Of a stretch of DNA of 64,000 nucleotides, positions 22,080-32,720 are shown piece by piece. Every line of letters starts with the position of its first letter. Position 1 is the stretch's first letter. A model generated the notes under the pieces. It searched no databases and was not told where the DNA came from. It was given only the letters and a program-made list of their open reading frames with translations. This stretch comes from Paraphysomonas bandaiensis (taxonomy: Eukaryota > Chrysophyceae): contig CBFFRP010000181.1 in NCBI GenBank assembly GCA_965644295.1, forward strand, positions 1 to 64,000, written 5' to 3'. A program made the position numbers and the translations under genes.

Positions 22080-22510
22080 CAACAAAGTCGGACTCGCACC
22101 TATTCGTGGTGTTCTGGGGGATAAGTACAGAAGTTATTTATCTGGAAACTAACGTGAGCCGCACAATATACAGTCAGCAGATAATATTCTGCCCACTCAT
22201 TACCAAATGCTTGTGTGGCACAAGGTACAAGGTACACTAATAAGTGTCGCTTGTGTTGACGTCATTGGGCCTTGACGAACTTGACGAATAAACAGGCATC
22301 CGGGAATGGGCCTTGATCCGGGGTATTGGACTGCTGCCTGCTGAAGTCAAGCATCCGGGCTGTTCACCTTAAGGACAGAGAGCGAAAGTGGTTGCACCGT
22401 TATGTTTGCGGTGACGCACCAGCAGCTTTGGTAGCGCCATATAATAGGATATCAGAGTTAAGGGTTAAGTACTGACTTTTAAACACATGTTGCTAATAAT
22501 CAGACATTCA
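22080..22510 (+). repeat. Dispersed hairpin repeat, near-full copy
   Basis: The copy begins with the head AAGTCGGACTCGCACC and includes GGTGTTCTGGGGGATAAGTA, the GCATCCGGG mini-repeats, and the tail GTTGCACC..GCTTTGGTAGCGCC. It ends TTGCTAATAATCAGACATTCAC. The hairpin loop region is more diverged than in the copies at 36-38 kb. Confidence 0.85.
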
Positions 22511-23018
22511 CTACTATGCATAAGATCGTGTCTATCTAAGATATGATTATATTGACTGATACTTGAGAAGGTATAATTGTAGCGAATATCAATGAATGAT
22601 GACAGATTATGATTACAATTTTAGTAAGTGAGTATTGAGTGTTCAACGTTCACATAAATTAGATTTAAATCGTCCAATTAGGTCAAAATTTGATTTTGGA
22701 GATAACTAAAAACTTACCCGTTCATTTGTCGTATAACTATATAAATAGGCAACAAATACGTTTGTAGTATAAGTACTGTTGCTAACTTTAAATGTTGACT
22801 TTTCCTTATAAAACTACGTGCCATCAGACAGGATTCAATAAATAATCAACTCGGAACTCATTGTTAATATTTCACTTTGTCGTTCAGTTGGCTTGAATAT
22901 GACTAAAGTAGTCAGCATATGATTGAAGAAAAACAAAACACAACATTGTTATGCAGGGAAAGTATACAAATGTAATGTTGCAAGCTAAAATATATGCGAA
23001 AACAATAGTAAAGCTACT
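22511..23018. other. Intergenic, nothing recognised
   Basis: This is AT-rich DNA between the repeat copy and the 3' end of the EF-hand gene. No ORF or repeat was recognised. Confidence 0.5.
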
Positions 23019-23969
23019 CTATATTTGTACTTGGTTGGCGGTACCACAGCTTACACATGACACTTGGAACAGTCGCACCCCTACAAAGCATCAGAAATGA
23101 CCAAAAACACAAACGATAGACTGGTCTGGGTACTTTATCAATACAATTTTCACAACCGAAGCAGTCATTTTTGCAGTACACAGTTCACATACCTGCTGGA
23201 GGGATAACAGATATCATGCTACGACATCTCCCACATTGGACTTGTATTTGTTGCCGGGATGGATATGTGCTGGACTGCTGAACCTGCGAATTATGTAAGT
23301 GTGACTGGTGTCCATATGTCGGCTGTTGATGCTGAGGGTAGGAGTACTGCTGGGGACATCCACCACTTGAGCATCCGTGGTAGGTTTGATGCTGTGGATA
23401 TCCACCATTTGAGCTATGATAAGAGTGTTGCTGATACTGAGAATACGGTTGATTGCGGTGACTGATAGATTCTTCATAACTTGGTGGGGCGCTGTGTTCT
23501 ATGGGTCGAGTCTGCAATACGTTAAATTAATAGCGTAGTAAAGATACTTTTTATACCGGCAACAACATACAACAGCTGGACCACATACTGCACTGGAGAG
23601 CACACACAAATACGAACAATAGATCACTATCTCAAACTGTATATATCATTATATAAGAATGATGTAACACACCTCTGTTGGTGCATCTATCTCATTAAAA
23701 TGAGGGTTCATCTGAGCTACTATCGTGTCACATAATCCATCTCTAGATATAAACTCTTGTAATGATATACATCCATTTCCATCATGATCAAATAATGGCC
23801 AAAGGGATTGAATGATTCCTCGTAAGGTAGATCCCTCTATAGCAGGGAATGTATGGATTAATGCGTCTTCGACCTCTCTTTGACTTAATGACCCGTTTCT
23901 ACTTGTATCGAAATAACGGAACCATTGTTCAGGATGTTGTGATATGTCTGGGACAGTATTTGTATCCAT
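23019..23969 (-). CDS. EF-hand protein with PPxY-like segment and C-terminal LSD1-type zinc ribbon (3 exons)
   Basis: Exons are 23969-23673, 23511-23193 and 23080-23019, in phase, encoding 225 aa. The N-terminus carries paired EF-hand-like regions: WFRYFDTSRNGSLSQREVED and LWPLFDHDGNGCISLQEFI. Exon 2 begins with APPSYEES and continues as a Gln/Tyr/His/Ser-rich low-complexity region. The end is a treble-clef or ribbon-like segment (VQCGRCRSMISVIPPAG / VRLFQVSCVSCGTANQVQI) with two CxxC pairs, as in LSD1-type plant zinc fingers. A calcium-responsive adaptor role is inferred, and no enzymatic domain is visible. An in-frame extension exists upstream, but the ATG at 23969 directly precedes the EF-hand region and is preferred. 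It is divergent from the POP4-like gene (388 bp apart). Confidence 0.8.
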
Positions 23970-24356
23970 TGTGGTATGTGATGTGCTTATACGAAAGATG
24001 TGTATGTTGTAAGACCTCCTAATGATATATACATAGTCAATTACTCGACACTCTTGAACTGCTGTACTGATATAACAGAGATAGACCCATATACACATAC
24101 ACTGCTGTGCGTACCTAGGAATTCCTACCTACTTACATCTTCGTAGAGATACAGTGTATATGTACATAGAAGGGGCAACCTACACAGCAACATATAGTAT
24201 ACTGTTATGTACATAATTGGCTATCAATCCACACCACTACTATATAGAATGTGCGTGTCCACTGTCGAGCAAATCTCATTCATATATTAGCTTCTATTTT
24301 AACATTTTAATACAAATCCTCTCTAATCATTTCCATTATTCCAACGAAATTAAATA
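23970..24356. promoter_or_regulatory. Shared upstream region of a divergent gene pair
   Basis: This 387-bp segment separates the start codons of the EF-hand gene (minus) and the POP4-like gene (plus). Both promoters must lie here or in the adjoining UTRs. No specific motif was identified. Confidence 0.5.
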
Positions 24357-25429
24357 ATGAGCGACGACGTGAATACTATCATAAGAAATGCTAAAACAAG
24401 AGCATCTATACTGTCCTCATTAGACAATTCATTCGGAGGGAAGGGATCATCTCTATCATCATCTAAAACTAAAACTAACCCTCAAAGAGAGTCTATAGGT
24501 GGATCAAAGGAAAACAGTCGGGATAAAATGATTAGTAATTTAATGGAGTTAGTGGGAGATAGTTCAGATCGTACTCGAGGGAAGGTTAGTGAGCAGCTAG
24601 TGGGGAAATCACTGGTGTTGGAGTCTGTGAAGCAGTCAGAAACTGTAGCATCGAAATTAAATAAGTAAGTGCTTGGTTGTTTTGCACTATGTCGGTGATT
24701 TTCTGTTAACATTATTTAGACTGGCACGCGGCAAACATAGAGCATCAAACAGGCAAATGCGCTGTGTGTCAGCAATTTACTCTGACAAGGCCGCTGCTGG
24801 AATTACGGAGGACGTGCTTCAGGATCTGCAGCAGGGATGGGTAGACTATGCATCCATGGTTATCAATGCCTGCAAAACTCCTGCTCAGCTTCAATCAAGG
24901 TGACCCATTGCGAAGAAAAGTGTGATATATGATTTTAACACTGTCCAACAGGCTACTGTGTATGGATATGGTGGGGGCAAAGGTTGCATTGCTACAGCCT
25001 TCAAAATTGGTTCCATATCCTATCGAACACACCACTTTACAGTGGGGGACAATTTTGGCAGAATCAATGAACTGTTTTCATATCGCATATATTACTGTTC
25101 AACCTCCTAAAAGTAGTAAACACCGAAGACGAAGAAGAAAGAGGAAGTTGGAAAGTATCCAAAATTCAGGTGATGTAGAGCATGGCGACCAAGTTATTAC
25201 TAGCAATAATGTAATCCAGTCATCTGAGACACCCACCTTATCACCCGATCCACCGAAAAAGTATGTGGTTTTAAGAAAAGCCGTGAAGCACACTTCTATT
25301 TTCGCGGTGTCCTTGCCTTCAGTTTTGGGGCAAGCTGGAAATAAGGACGGGCTGTGTATTATTCACGGGAAACAACACCTTCCACATATAAAACAGAATT
25401 TTTGCTTGGGAAATATAATTAATAGTTGA
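24357..25429 (+). CDS. POP4: Probable RNase P/MRP protein subunit POP4 (Rpp29) (3 exons)
   Basis: Exons are 24357-24664, 24720-24899 and 24952-25429, in phase, encoding 321 aa. The first about 100 residues are Ser/Lys-rich and variable. The core resembles the Rpp29 fold: a helical WVDYASMVINACKTPAQLQSRLL, then DMVGAKVALLQPSKL, a Lys/Arg-rich insert (SSKHRRRRRKRKLES), and a late strand region KKYVVLRKAVKHTSIFAVSLP followed by IIHGKQHL. In known Rpp29 proteins this Sm-like barrel binds the catalytic RNA and acts in tRNA 5'-end processing in the nucleus. The match is by pattern only, and the insert splits the barrel, so the call is moderate. It is the only host gene here that ends in TGA. Confidence 0.6.
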
Positions 25430-25809
25430 GAAGTATACGTATTTAATAAAAATCTGACTATTGTAAACCCACCCAACTCCCAATGCTATTGATGTATTGA
25501 TGTTTGTATAATAGTTTGTCCTGTGTTAGATTATGGCGGGGAACACTGCATCATTGCTTTAAAGCTAGTTCTTCATTTATAAAACAAATTAAAGGTGTCA
25601 TTAGTATTTGTTGTTGTATACGTTTTAGGGTTAGGGCTTTAGAAGATGACATGCTTTGATATCTACTACTATCTATCTATAAAAAAATAAAAAATAAGAA
25701 GATTACTGTCAGCTGTCAGTACCCTTATCATATTATAACGCTAAGATATTAGATGTAATATCGAGAATAAGTGCTACTAATGTTCGAAAATATACAACTA
25801 TTACATTAT
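25430..25809. other. Convergent intergenic region
   Basis: This lies between the 3' ends of the POP4-like gene and the KH/TPD gene. It has one short TTAGGGTTAGGG motif (about 25627) and an A-rich run. Nothing else was recognised. Confidence 0.5.
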
Positions 25810-26988
25810 TTATAGGGCGACACTCCTGCCTGTTTGAATTATTGTGCGAATAATATTCTCTGCCTGATCTACATTGGCCCTATATTTTCCCAATATTTTT
25901 ACGACTTGGTGGTTACCATCAGAGCTCACATTATCCTTGTCCGTTATAACCTTACAGCCAGTTTTATTCATAATCTTGCGCACCGTGGTGCCTTGCTTCC
26001 CAATAATCAAAGGAATACGAGAAATGGGACACTGAATATCTTTCGAGCATTTCGGCGAAGTTCTAGCCTGAATTAGATCATCTACTACTTCCTTGGCACT
26101 GGCAACAAGATTTGAGCATACTCCGCTAATAACTACAATGCTAGGGTCTCCCTCGTGAATGATAAAGTTACACCCGAAAGTGGATTTAAGATTCCGGAGG
26201 GTTGCCCCATTCTTCCCAATTACAACTCCTAATCTTTGCTTTGGGCATATTATTTCCACCTGACAAACCATATCTGTGTGATTACGTATGTCAAACAAAG
26301 AGGAAGTATCTATTGGTGTTGCATCTAGTAAAATAACGCTATCGGCCACATCTACCATCCCAGCACGTTCTAGCAGATCAGAGCTGAAACCATTGAGAAA
26401 AATAAACCCTCCGGCCCCATAGACTTGAAAATATTTTTCAAACTGATTTCTGATCTTTCCAATAGCGAGCTTGGGATTACATGCCAGTGCACTGGACCCG
26501 AAATATGTCTTACAGTCTAACCAGTTTACCATGCGCCCATTGATTATGCACCCATGTGGAAAGAGGAAATCGGGTGTTCGTGTAAGCCCGACCTTCTTTA
26601 AACTACTCTCTACCACGACAGTTAGATCAGAGTGTGATCGCAAAAACTTCTCAACAGCTCGTTCAAAATTCTCAGCATGACTGTTGCTATCACTGGCAGA
26701 TCCCATACTTCGCTCTGAATGAAATGAACCACCATAAGACATGGCTCTGATAAACTGACGACGCAAGCTCATAGCTCCAGTTATAGTGAACCCTCTCATC
26801 AATGCCTGCTCTTCAATCTCATGTTGTCTTATAAGGGGAAGATCGAATCCTCTACCGCTTTCATATGGGGATCTTATGAGTACATGTTTCATATCCATTT
26901 CATCTTTGTAAGTCGGATTGGAACCAAGACCCCATGAGATACTCACCATACTCGAAATTCTATGTTTCTTACTGGGTGGACCTTTCAT
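25810..26988 (-). CDS. TPD-type nuclease-like domain (CDIN1/C15orf41 family) fused to two KH domains
   Basis: This single-exon gene encodes 392 aa. Residues about 110-205 match the TPD family known from CDAN1-interacting nuclease 1: RTPDFLFPHG (137-146), a second block ..NGRMVNWLDCKTYFG (150-164), and QFEKYFQVYGAGGFIFLNGF (182-201). In this family the conserved Asp, and the Lys of the D.K motif, suggest a PD-(D/E)XK nuclease core. Two KH domains follow, with GxxG loops GKNG (258-261) and GKQG (330-333), each in a typical VVIG..G..L/IIG..G..V context. KH domains bind single-stranded RNA or DNA. The combined architecture suggests a nucleic-acid-targeted nuclease. It is convergent with the POP4-like gene. 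Stop is TAA. Confidence 0.78.
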   Translation of the reverse strand: MKGPPSKKHRISSMVSISWGLGSNPTYKDEMDMKHVLIRSPYESGRGFDLPLIRQHEIEEQALMRGFTITGAMSLRRQFIRAMSYGGSFHSERSMGSASDSNSHAENFERAVEKFLRSHSDLTVVVESSLKKVGLTRTPDFLFPHGCIINGRMVNWLDCKTYFGSSALACNPKLAIGKIRNQFEKYFQVYGAGGFIFLNGFSSDLLERAGMVDVADSVILLDATPIDTSSLFDIRNHTDMVCQVEIICPKQRLGVVIGKNGATLRNLKSTFGCNFIIHEGDPSIVVISGVCSNLVASAKEVVDDLIQARTSPKCSKDIQCPISRIPLIIGKQGTTVRKIMNKTGCKVITDKDNVSSDGNHQVVKILGKYRANVDQAENIIRTIIQTGRSVAL

Positions 26989-28204
26989 TTATAACTTTTT
27001 TCTCGTTGATATAGGTATTGGATCGATGTTGTTATAGATAATATTTATCAGTCGCTGAGTGATATGGAGACGTATATATTAACTGGCCTGTGAATAATCG
27101 TCATTTGGACAGAAAATTATGTGCAACAAGAATTACGTAAAAGTAAAAAGTAAAAGTTTTCACAGAAAAACAATTCAAGTCACGAAATATCCAGGATTTC
27201 ATAGGAAAGGGAGAAAAGGTGACATAGCTGCATATACAGTGTACCGTATACTGCTTGCAGTGTAGGACGCCGTTTTGTTGCAGCTTGTTCGCTGCTACTG
27301 CCCAATGCAGGCCAGATATAGTCCATAACTCTCGAATTTTATGTCACGACAACCTCACTGTTCAATACACATAACACGACTATAGGTTCATATAGAAGCA
27401 CTTCATGTGAGAGTCAAGTGGTGAATGTATAGCGTAGTACCCCATAAGAGTATAGTCACAGTGCTAACCTCATCATTATATACTTATACTTATAATAAAA
27501 TAATACGAGGATTCGTGCCATAAACTATAAAGCTTGACTAAGCATGCAGATCTTCATTATAATCAACACACCACACTTCAATTTATTGGTACCAGATATT
27601 AATATTTTTAATACTCATCAATATTATTAAGGCATATTCTTCAAACTTAAATTCACAGAAGGAAGGAAGAAATGAGCCTGTAAGTTAGTCCAGAATGTGA
27701 TGGATTGTCAATGTTTTATTTTATGTATGAGCTTCACTATTGTTGTCCGAAGCAAAATTTATTTTTACAATAATTGTAAACCACCTTGTGATACTTGTAA
27801 TCTTCAATATACACACTGATAAGAATGTATCGCATTTGCTGTAATAAATAAGCTTTTTCGTTAAGTATAAGTGTGTGTCTGTGCAGCTGAGTCACGACCA
27901 ACACATGCACATATTCGCAAGTATGTAGTAGTATGAATATCACGAGAATTAATATTATAGTATATTGCATTCCCTCATTACACTTACCTTTATTCCTATA
28001 AAATGCTTCTTCTGTGTGAATACAGAAATATAAATTACCTGTGTAAGATGTAGGGAGAATAACTCTAACGTTACATTGCTATGGGCAATTTAGAGGGTTG
28101 CTGGAAGCAGTACAAAGAGCGATTCTATATATTATTTATATCAACATAACAATAACATATAAACAAGATAGGTAATTCCACAGAATAGACTCACAAGTCA
28201 TTCA
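26989..28204. other. Intergenic, nothing recognised
   Basis: This 1.2-kb AT-rich interval holds the 5' flank of the KH/TPD gene and the 3' flank of the EEP gene. No ORF with recognisable content and no repeat shared with the rest of the window was seen. Confidence 0.5.
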
Positions 28205-29347
28205 CTAACCCTTGTTCTGGATTTCTACTACTGCCTCATCATCTAGTACAATATCTGCAGCTAATAATATGTGGTCCGACGGCTCTAATCGATTAGGAAG
28301 TGGCCCCCCAACACTATCTCTATGAGGAAGCGGTTCAACAGACTGCACTTTCCAATGTCTGGATAGAAATATGTAATCGAGAGTATCAATGAAGGGCTCT
28401 TCATTTCGGACGCGGGCATGATTGGTAAAATCTGGCTCACTACCAGTGGCATCCACATAAGCACTTCGCATGGGTTGCACTTCCGCGCGCCAATTATCTC
28501 CTGGTACAGCATCTGGTACCTCTGGGTGACATCCAATCTCACTCCCCTCCGCTCGTCCTTTGGTAAGCACTTGGTGCATAGTCGATCCAGGTTTAATATT
28601 GAAATCGCCGGCAAGAACATAAGGAATATTCCTAGATAACCTCTGCAAATGCTGGGCTGCTAAACTACAGTGTATGGTCATTACTTGAGGAGTTCTGAAA
28701 ACACAAGGCATATGATAGTTGCCAACGATAAATGACTGCCCGTTCGATTTATTCGTAAGCGAGGCACATATCATTTGATTTTGACGTCGCAAAGCCTCTT
28801 GCCAGACCACCTCCTCAGAAGTTTTCGATGTTCGGGGTTTTACTATTCTGTATCCACTGGTTATGTTTGACAAAACACCGTTGAAAAAGTCTATTGCTTT
28901 TGTCAAAAATGTCTCATCAATCTGGCGACGCAGGGGATATTTCTTCGTGTCAGCTATTCGGGTAATATCAAGTCCAGTTACATCATAATGCTCCGACGAA
29001 AACGCAATGGCAACACCCATGTTACCATCAAAGCGGTTGCCATACAAAGCAGGTATAAAATTGTATTTTTTACTGGCAAAGTACATGTACAATTTTCCCG
29101 CCCACTCTGCACTGACCTCCTGCAGGCATATAATCGAATTACGAGAGACTTCGGTGTCAATTTTTTTTGTCAACAAATTCATTCGGTAATCAGCATCCAA
29201 GTATTCTGAATTACAATGAGTAAAGTAGTCTGGCTCTGCAAGACGTGAACTTAAGACATTGTAAGTAACTATTCGGTAAGTAGTGAAGGCTCGGGCCACA
29301 CGACCAGAATAGACCCTGTTGATAGGCAATACCCATCTCATGTGCAT
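28205..29347 (-). CDS. Endonuclease/exonuclease/phosphatase (EEP) family enzyme
   Basis: This single-exon gene encodes 380 aa from the ATG at 29347. The EEP signature blocks are present in order: TYRIVTYNVLSS (about 23-34), the metal-binding Glu in ICLQEV (Glu77), a middle region ending in VGNYHMP, GDFNIKPGS (about 250), DTLDYIFLS (about 325), and the catalytic SDHILL (about 360). This set is shared by CCR4/nocturnin/ANGEL deadenylases and 2'-phosphodiesterase-type enzymes, which cleave poly(A) or oligoadenylates. The first 20 residues (basic and hydrophobic, RWVLPINRVYSGRVARAF) look like a mitochondrial presequence. The exact substrate cannot be assigned. It is divergent from the eL19 gene, about 340 bp between start codons. 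Confidence 0.85.
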   Translation of the reverse strand: MHMRWVLPINRVYSGRVARAFTTYRIVTYNVLSSRLAEPDYFTHCNSEYLDADYRMNLLTKKIDTEVSRNSIICLQEVSAEWAGKLYMYFASKKYNFIPALYGNRFDGNMGVAIAFSSEHYDVTGLDITRIADTKKYPLRRQIDETFLTKAIDFFNGVLSNITSGYRIVKPRTSKTSEEVVWQEALRRQNQMICASLTNKSNGQSFIVGNYHMPCVFRTPQVMTIHCSLAAQHLQRLSRNIPYVLAGDFNIKPGSTMHQVLTKGRAEGSEIGCHPEVPDAVPGDNWRAEVQPMRSAYVDATGSEPDFTNHARVRNEEPFIDTLDYIFLSRHWKVQSVEPLPHRDSVGGPLPNRLEPSDHILLAADIVLDDEAVVEIQNKG

Positions 29348-29688
29348 GATACAAACGACTCTTGGACAATTTTCTACAAACAACTTGAAAACACTGCACT
29401 TCTATAACTAGTTGTGCAAGTTTAATTCAACAGTACACTATTGTGCATTTGACTGCATCAGATGGTATGCAAGAAACAACTGGTCCACACTGCCCATCCG
29501 GAATTCAACCAATACATCCAATCCTCTCTTCTAAACATTTTCAGTTTTCTGCAAATGTCTATTTAAGATCCTTTCTTACTTCTGGTTTTTTTGTGGAAGG
29601 GCTGAAAACAAAACTTAACATAAGTAACACAGCCTTAACTAAGCAAATCTCCATTACTCATTATTATTTGCTGGGGTTTCAGATTACT
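29348..29688. promoter_or_regulatory. Shared upstream region of the EEP and eL19 genes
   Basis: This is about 340 bp between divergent start codons. It must hold the strong promoter expected for a ribosomal protein gene. No motif can be named with confidence. Confidence 0.45.
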
Positions 29689-30452
29689 ATGGTAATAATT
29701 CATATCATGTATTGATTCTTAGCTAACTTGTTTTTTCTGTGCTATGTTTTTCTCTACTGGACTTATATCAGGTCTCTCTTAAGTTACAGAAGAGGTATGA
29801 TGATATATTTTATTATGAAGATGAAACCCTTATAATATCAATAGGCTTGCTGCCTCAGTCTTGAAATGCGGAAAGAAGAAGGTCTGGCTGGATCCTAATG
29901 AGGCTACAGAGATCTCTGTTGCTAATAGCCGTCAAAATATTCGCAAGCTTGTCAAAGATGGATTCATCATTAGGAAGCCTCAAGTGGTTCACTCAAAGGC
30001 TCGTCACAACCGTCAGTTGGAGGCAAAGAGGAAGGGTCGTCATACTGGTAGGATTATATGCGATGATTGATATTGTTGTTATTGTATCATTACATGTTTA
30101 ATGCAAAAATGTAGGGTACGGTTGCCGTAAGGGTACCATGAACGCGCGTATGCCTTTCAAGGTGCTCTGGATGAGACGTGCACGCGTTCTCCGTCGCCTT
30201 CTTCGCAAGTACAGAGATGCAAAGAAGATCGATAAGCATCTCTACCACGAGCTGTACGCTGCCTCCAAGGGTAACCAGTTCAAGAACAAGAGAGTTTTGA
30301 TGGAGACTATTCACAGTAAGAAGGCGGAGCTCGCCAGACAAAAGCTCCTTGCCGAGCAGGCTGAGGCCCGCAAGGTTAAGGCCAAGCTTAAGGCTGAGAA
30401 GAAGGCTGCGAAGGACCAGAAGAAGCACGCGGAGAGGGCTTCTGAAGAGTAA
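29689..30452 (+). CDS. RPL19: 60S ribosomal protein L19 (eL19) (4 exons)
   Basis: Exons are 29689-29691 (the ATG alone), 29772-29794, 29845-30047 and 30115-30452, encoding 188 aa, a normal length for eL19. After the ATG, exon 2 reads VSLKLQKR, then [40 protein letters not shown], the basic [22 protein letters not shown] and [18 protein letters not shown]. The C-terminus is a long Lys/Ala-rich helix. All introns are GT..AG and short (80, 50 and 67 nt). Placing the ATG as the last three bases before intron 1 gives the exact conserved N-terminus and agrees with GTAATA..ATATCAG. It is a structural protein of the large ribosomal subunit. Confidence 0.96.
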
Positions 30453-31300
30453 ATATTGACCTGTTGACACCCCAGCGTAGTTGGTGAATTGATTGATATG
30501 CATCTTGTATTAATTCAATTAATTCCTGATGATAAATCTTGATTAGCCTATATGACTTCATTATGAAATATAATGTATACAAGGCAGCCCTTACGGTAAC
30601 GCACAGTCAGCCGTGAACATCGCATGTCAGTCTTGTAGCCGATGAATCGAATCCTACCTGGACGCCTATATTTTATATACTACCTACAACAGAAAAAGCA
30701 AGACCATAATACCACTGAATTATATGTAACACACTGGTATCGATTAGTATTAGAAGTATAACTGTATGTAGAATGTTGTGGTGGTGCGTTGTAAAGAATG
30801 GTTGAAAAGTGTCGATGGATCCGATCGTCGTCTCCCTGTGTCGGTTGTGTACAATGTACAAGTAATCGTGCTGACCTATAGCAGAGAAAAGTCAACGCTC
30901 AGATAGTTTTTGGTTTTCGACAAAGCATGCTGTTGACACTACAGTAATGATCAATATAAGCTTAAGCTCTTTCATTAAAATTCAAGTCTCCATGAGTAGA
31001 CGACGGGACTCGGTATCGAGTATGAATTATGAATTCATGATTATCAATTATTGAAATTGAAATAATTGATACTGGGACAGTTAGCCATGCTTGCAATTAT
31101 AATTGACTACAGCTTGCTTCAAGTAGTTGTCAATTAATTGATAAAAAATACCGTTAATTTGACACTGGCAAGGTATAAATGGTTTGGAGTACGTATATTT
31201 TTGATAATAGATATTACACATAATCATAAGCATAAGCAGTACAAACTACAAATTACTTGCAGCTATTTATAAGTTCAAAGTTATTTTAGGACGCAAAAAT
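30453..31300. other. Intergenic, nothing firm
   Basis: This is AT-rich DNA downstream of eL19. A stretch near 31085-31185 (AATTATAATTGACTACAGC.. / TCAATTAATTGATAAAAAATAC) resembles the repeat pair at 32585-32720 and 38688-38810. No gene was recognised. Confidence 0.45.
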
Positions 31301-31304
31301 CTTG

Positions 31305-31485
31305 AAGTTAGCAGATGTCAGGTATATCAACATTCTACTTGCTCACTGCCTTTGCTTTGAGTACACCTTAGTGCTTGCGGTGTATAGTAGGATATCAGAG
31401 TTAAGTACTAGTTAGTTTAATTTTGTTTTGTTACATTAGTCCTAACTCTTAAACACCTATAGCTAATAGTCAGACACTCACCACT
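31305..31485 (+). repeat. Dispersed hairpin repeat, partial copy
   Basis: The copy contains CAGATGTCAGGTATATCAAC, the AGTGCTTGCGG tail core, TATAGTAGGATATCAGAG and the ending TAGCTAATAGTCAGACACTCAC. The head with the two hairpins is missing. Confidence 0.75.
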
Positions 31486-31919
31486 ATTATTCTCAACATC
31501 GAAACTGCTTTGATACAAATAGCGATGATGACTGGAAGGCAGTATTGCATGCATGTTGTTATAAAACAGCATATTTTGTTTAGGAATCAAATTGGCTTTA
31601 TCTATATAATAATTCATTTAATTGATGAACAATATGAGTGATAAGCGAACTGCACCAGAATTTACCGCACGAGTGTTCTTTCATGATTTGTACCGAAAAT
31701 CGAGAACTCTAACGAATGCGAGGAAGCTTCGTAAGAAAGATCTTTTATGCCCAGTAGTCAAAAAATATCCACTAAGTAATAAGTGACCGCGTGACCGCTA
31801 TATGCTTCTATCTGGCCACTTGCTATCATGCGAGTTTGATTCTACTGTGAAATGGAGCATGTCATTAGTATGGGACGACCGACTTGATACTCTTTCAATG
31901 TGTGTTAATCGAATTACAG

Positions 31920-32260
31920 GAGGGGTATATTGAAAGTCTTATTATTAGCATTATTAGAGGCGTTAAGAATCAAGAAGAAAACTAGTCAAACTCTAGATAG
32001 ACGTCTACCTGTAACTAACTAGTACACACTCTATTACCCTACTATTTAACGCTACGGAGGCTGCTTGTACGTCGCCGCAAGCACCAAGGTGCAACCACCT
32101 CCGCTATATCGCTCAAAGCAAACACCGTGAGCAAGCAGAATGTTGATATACCTGACATATGCTGACTTCAGGTTTTTTGAGTCCTTAAGGTGGACACCAC
32201 GAAAAGGTGCGAGTCCGACTTTGCTGAGGGATTACAGGAGGAAGATGAACACCAGCTTGA
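31920..32260 (-). repeat. Dispersed hairpin repeat, inverted and internally deleted copy
   Basis: The reverse orientation is shown by the CTTATTATTAGCATTATTAG end at the left, then CGCCGCAAGCACCAAGGTGC, and finally CACGAAAAGGTGCGAGTCC at the right. The GCATCCGGG mini-repeat block is absent, so head and tail are nearly joined. Confidence 0.78.
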
Positions 32261-32584
32261 TCTCTACGACGTTCGTACATTGTTTGACGAACTCATTACA
32301 AGACACAAGACACCTGATTGTTGAGCGTCATCTGGGCGACAATGTTGCTATTATTCATACCACTTCTTCAAAAAGGAAATCGTGAAGATTCCAGGTGGCA
32401 ACAGAGCCTCACTTATTGCCAAGACGGAAAAGACTGGATCGAATTAAAATATATCGTGGCCTCTGGGATGAAATCACAGTTGCGAGTTGAGCAAGCTATG
32501 TTTCAGCTAATGTACATCTACTTGAGCACGTAGTTTAGTAACAATTAAATTATAATTAATTGCAATTCAATTAATTTGGATTTG

Positions 32585-32720
32585 GACTACAACCTGCGCC
32601 AATTAATTGACAAAAGATAATTGTTATGCAGCCCTGGCTAGCTGGTCAGCAATAAATAATTCTCAACATAACCGGACTTCACCTTAACATTATTATACTT
32701 ATGGTGCTTGAAGTACATAG
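32585..32720 (+). repeat. Second dispersed repeat type, copy 1
   Basis: The segment AATTAATTGACAAAAG..GCTAGCTGG..GCAATAAATAATTCTCAA..CACCTTAACATTATTATAC is repeated with about 85-90 percent similarity by eye at 38688-38810. Confidence 0.7.

Noticed and set aside
25620-25640. Telomere-like TTAGGGTTAGGG; a similar GGTTAGTTTAGGGTTAGGG occurs at about 45583-45601
   Set aside because: Each is two units or fewer and isolated. The second lies inside the FabG-like coding exon. Neither is an interstitial telomere tract.
30585-30670. Possible tRNA gene (segment with GAATCGAATCC, similar to a B-box)
   Set aside because: No acceptor stem pairs across the expected 72-75 nt, and no A-box was found upstream.
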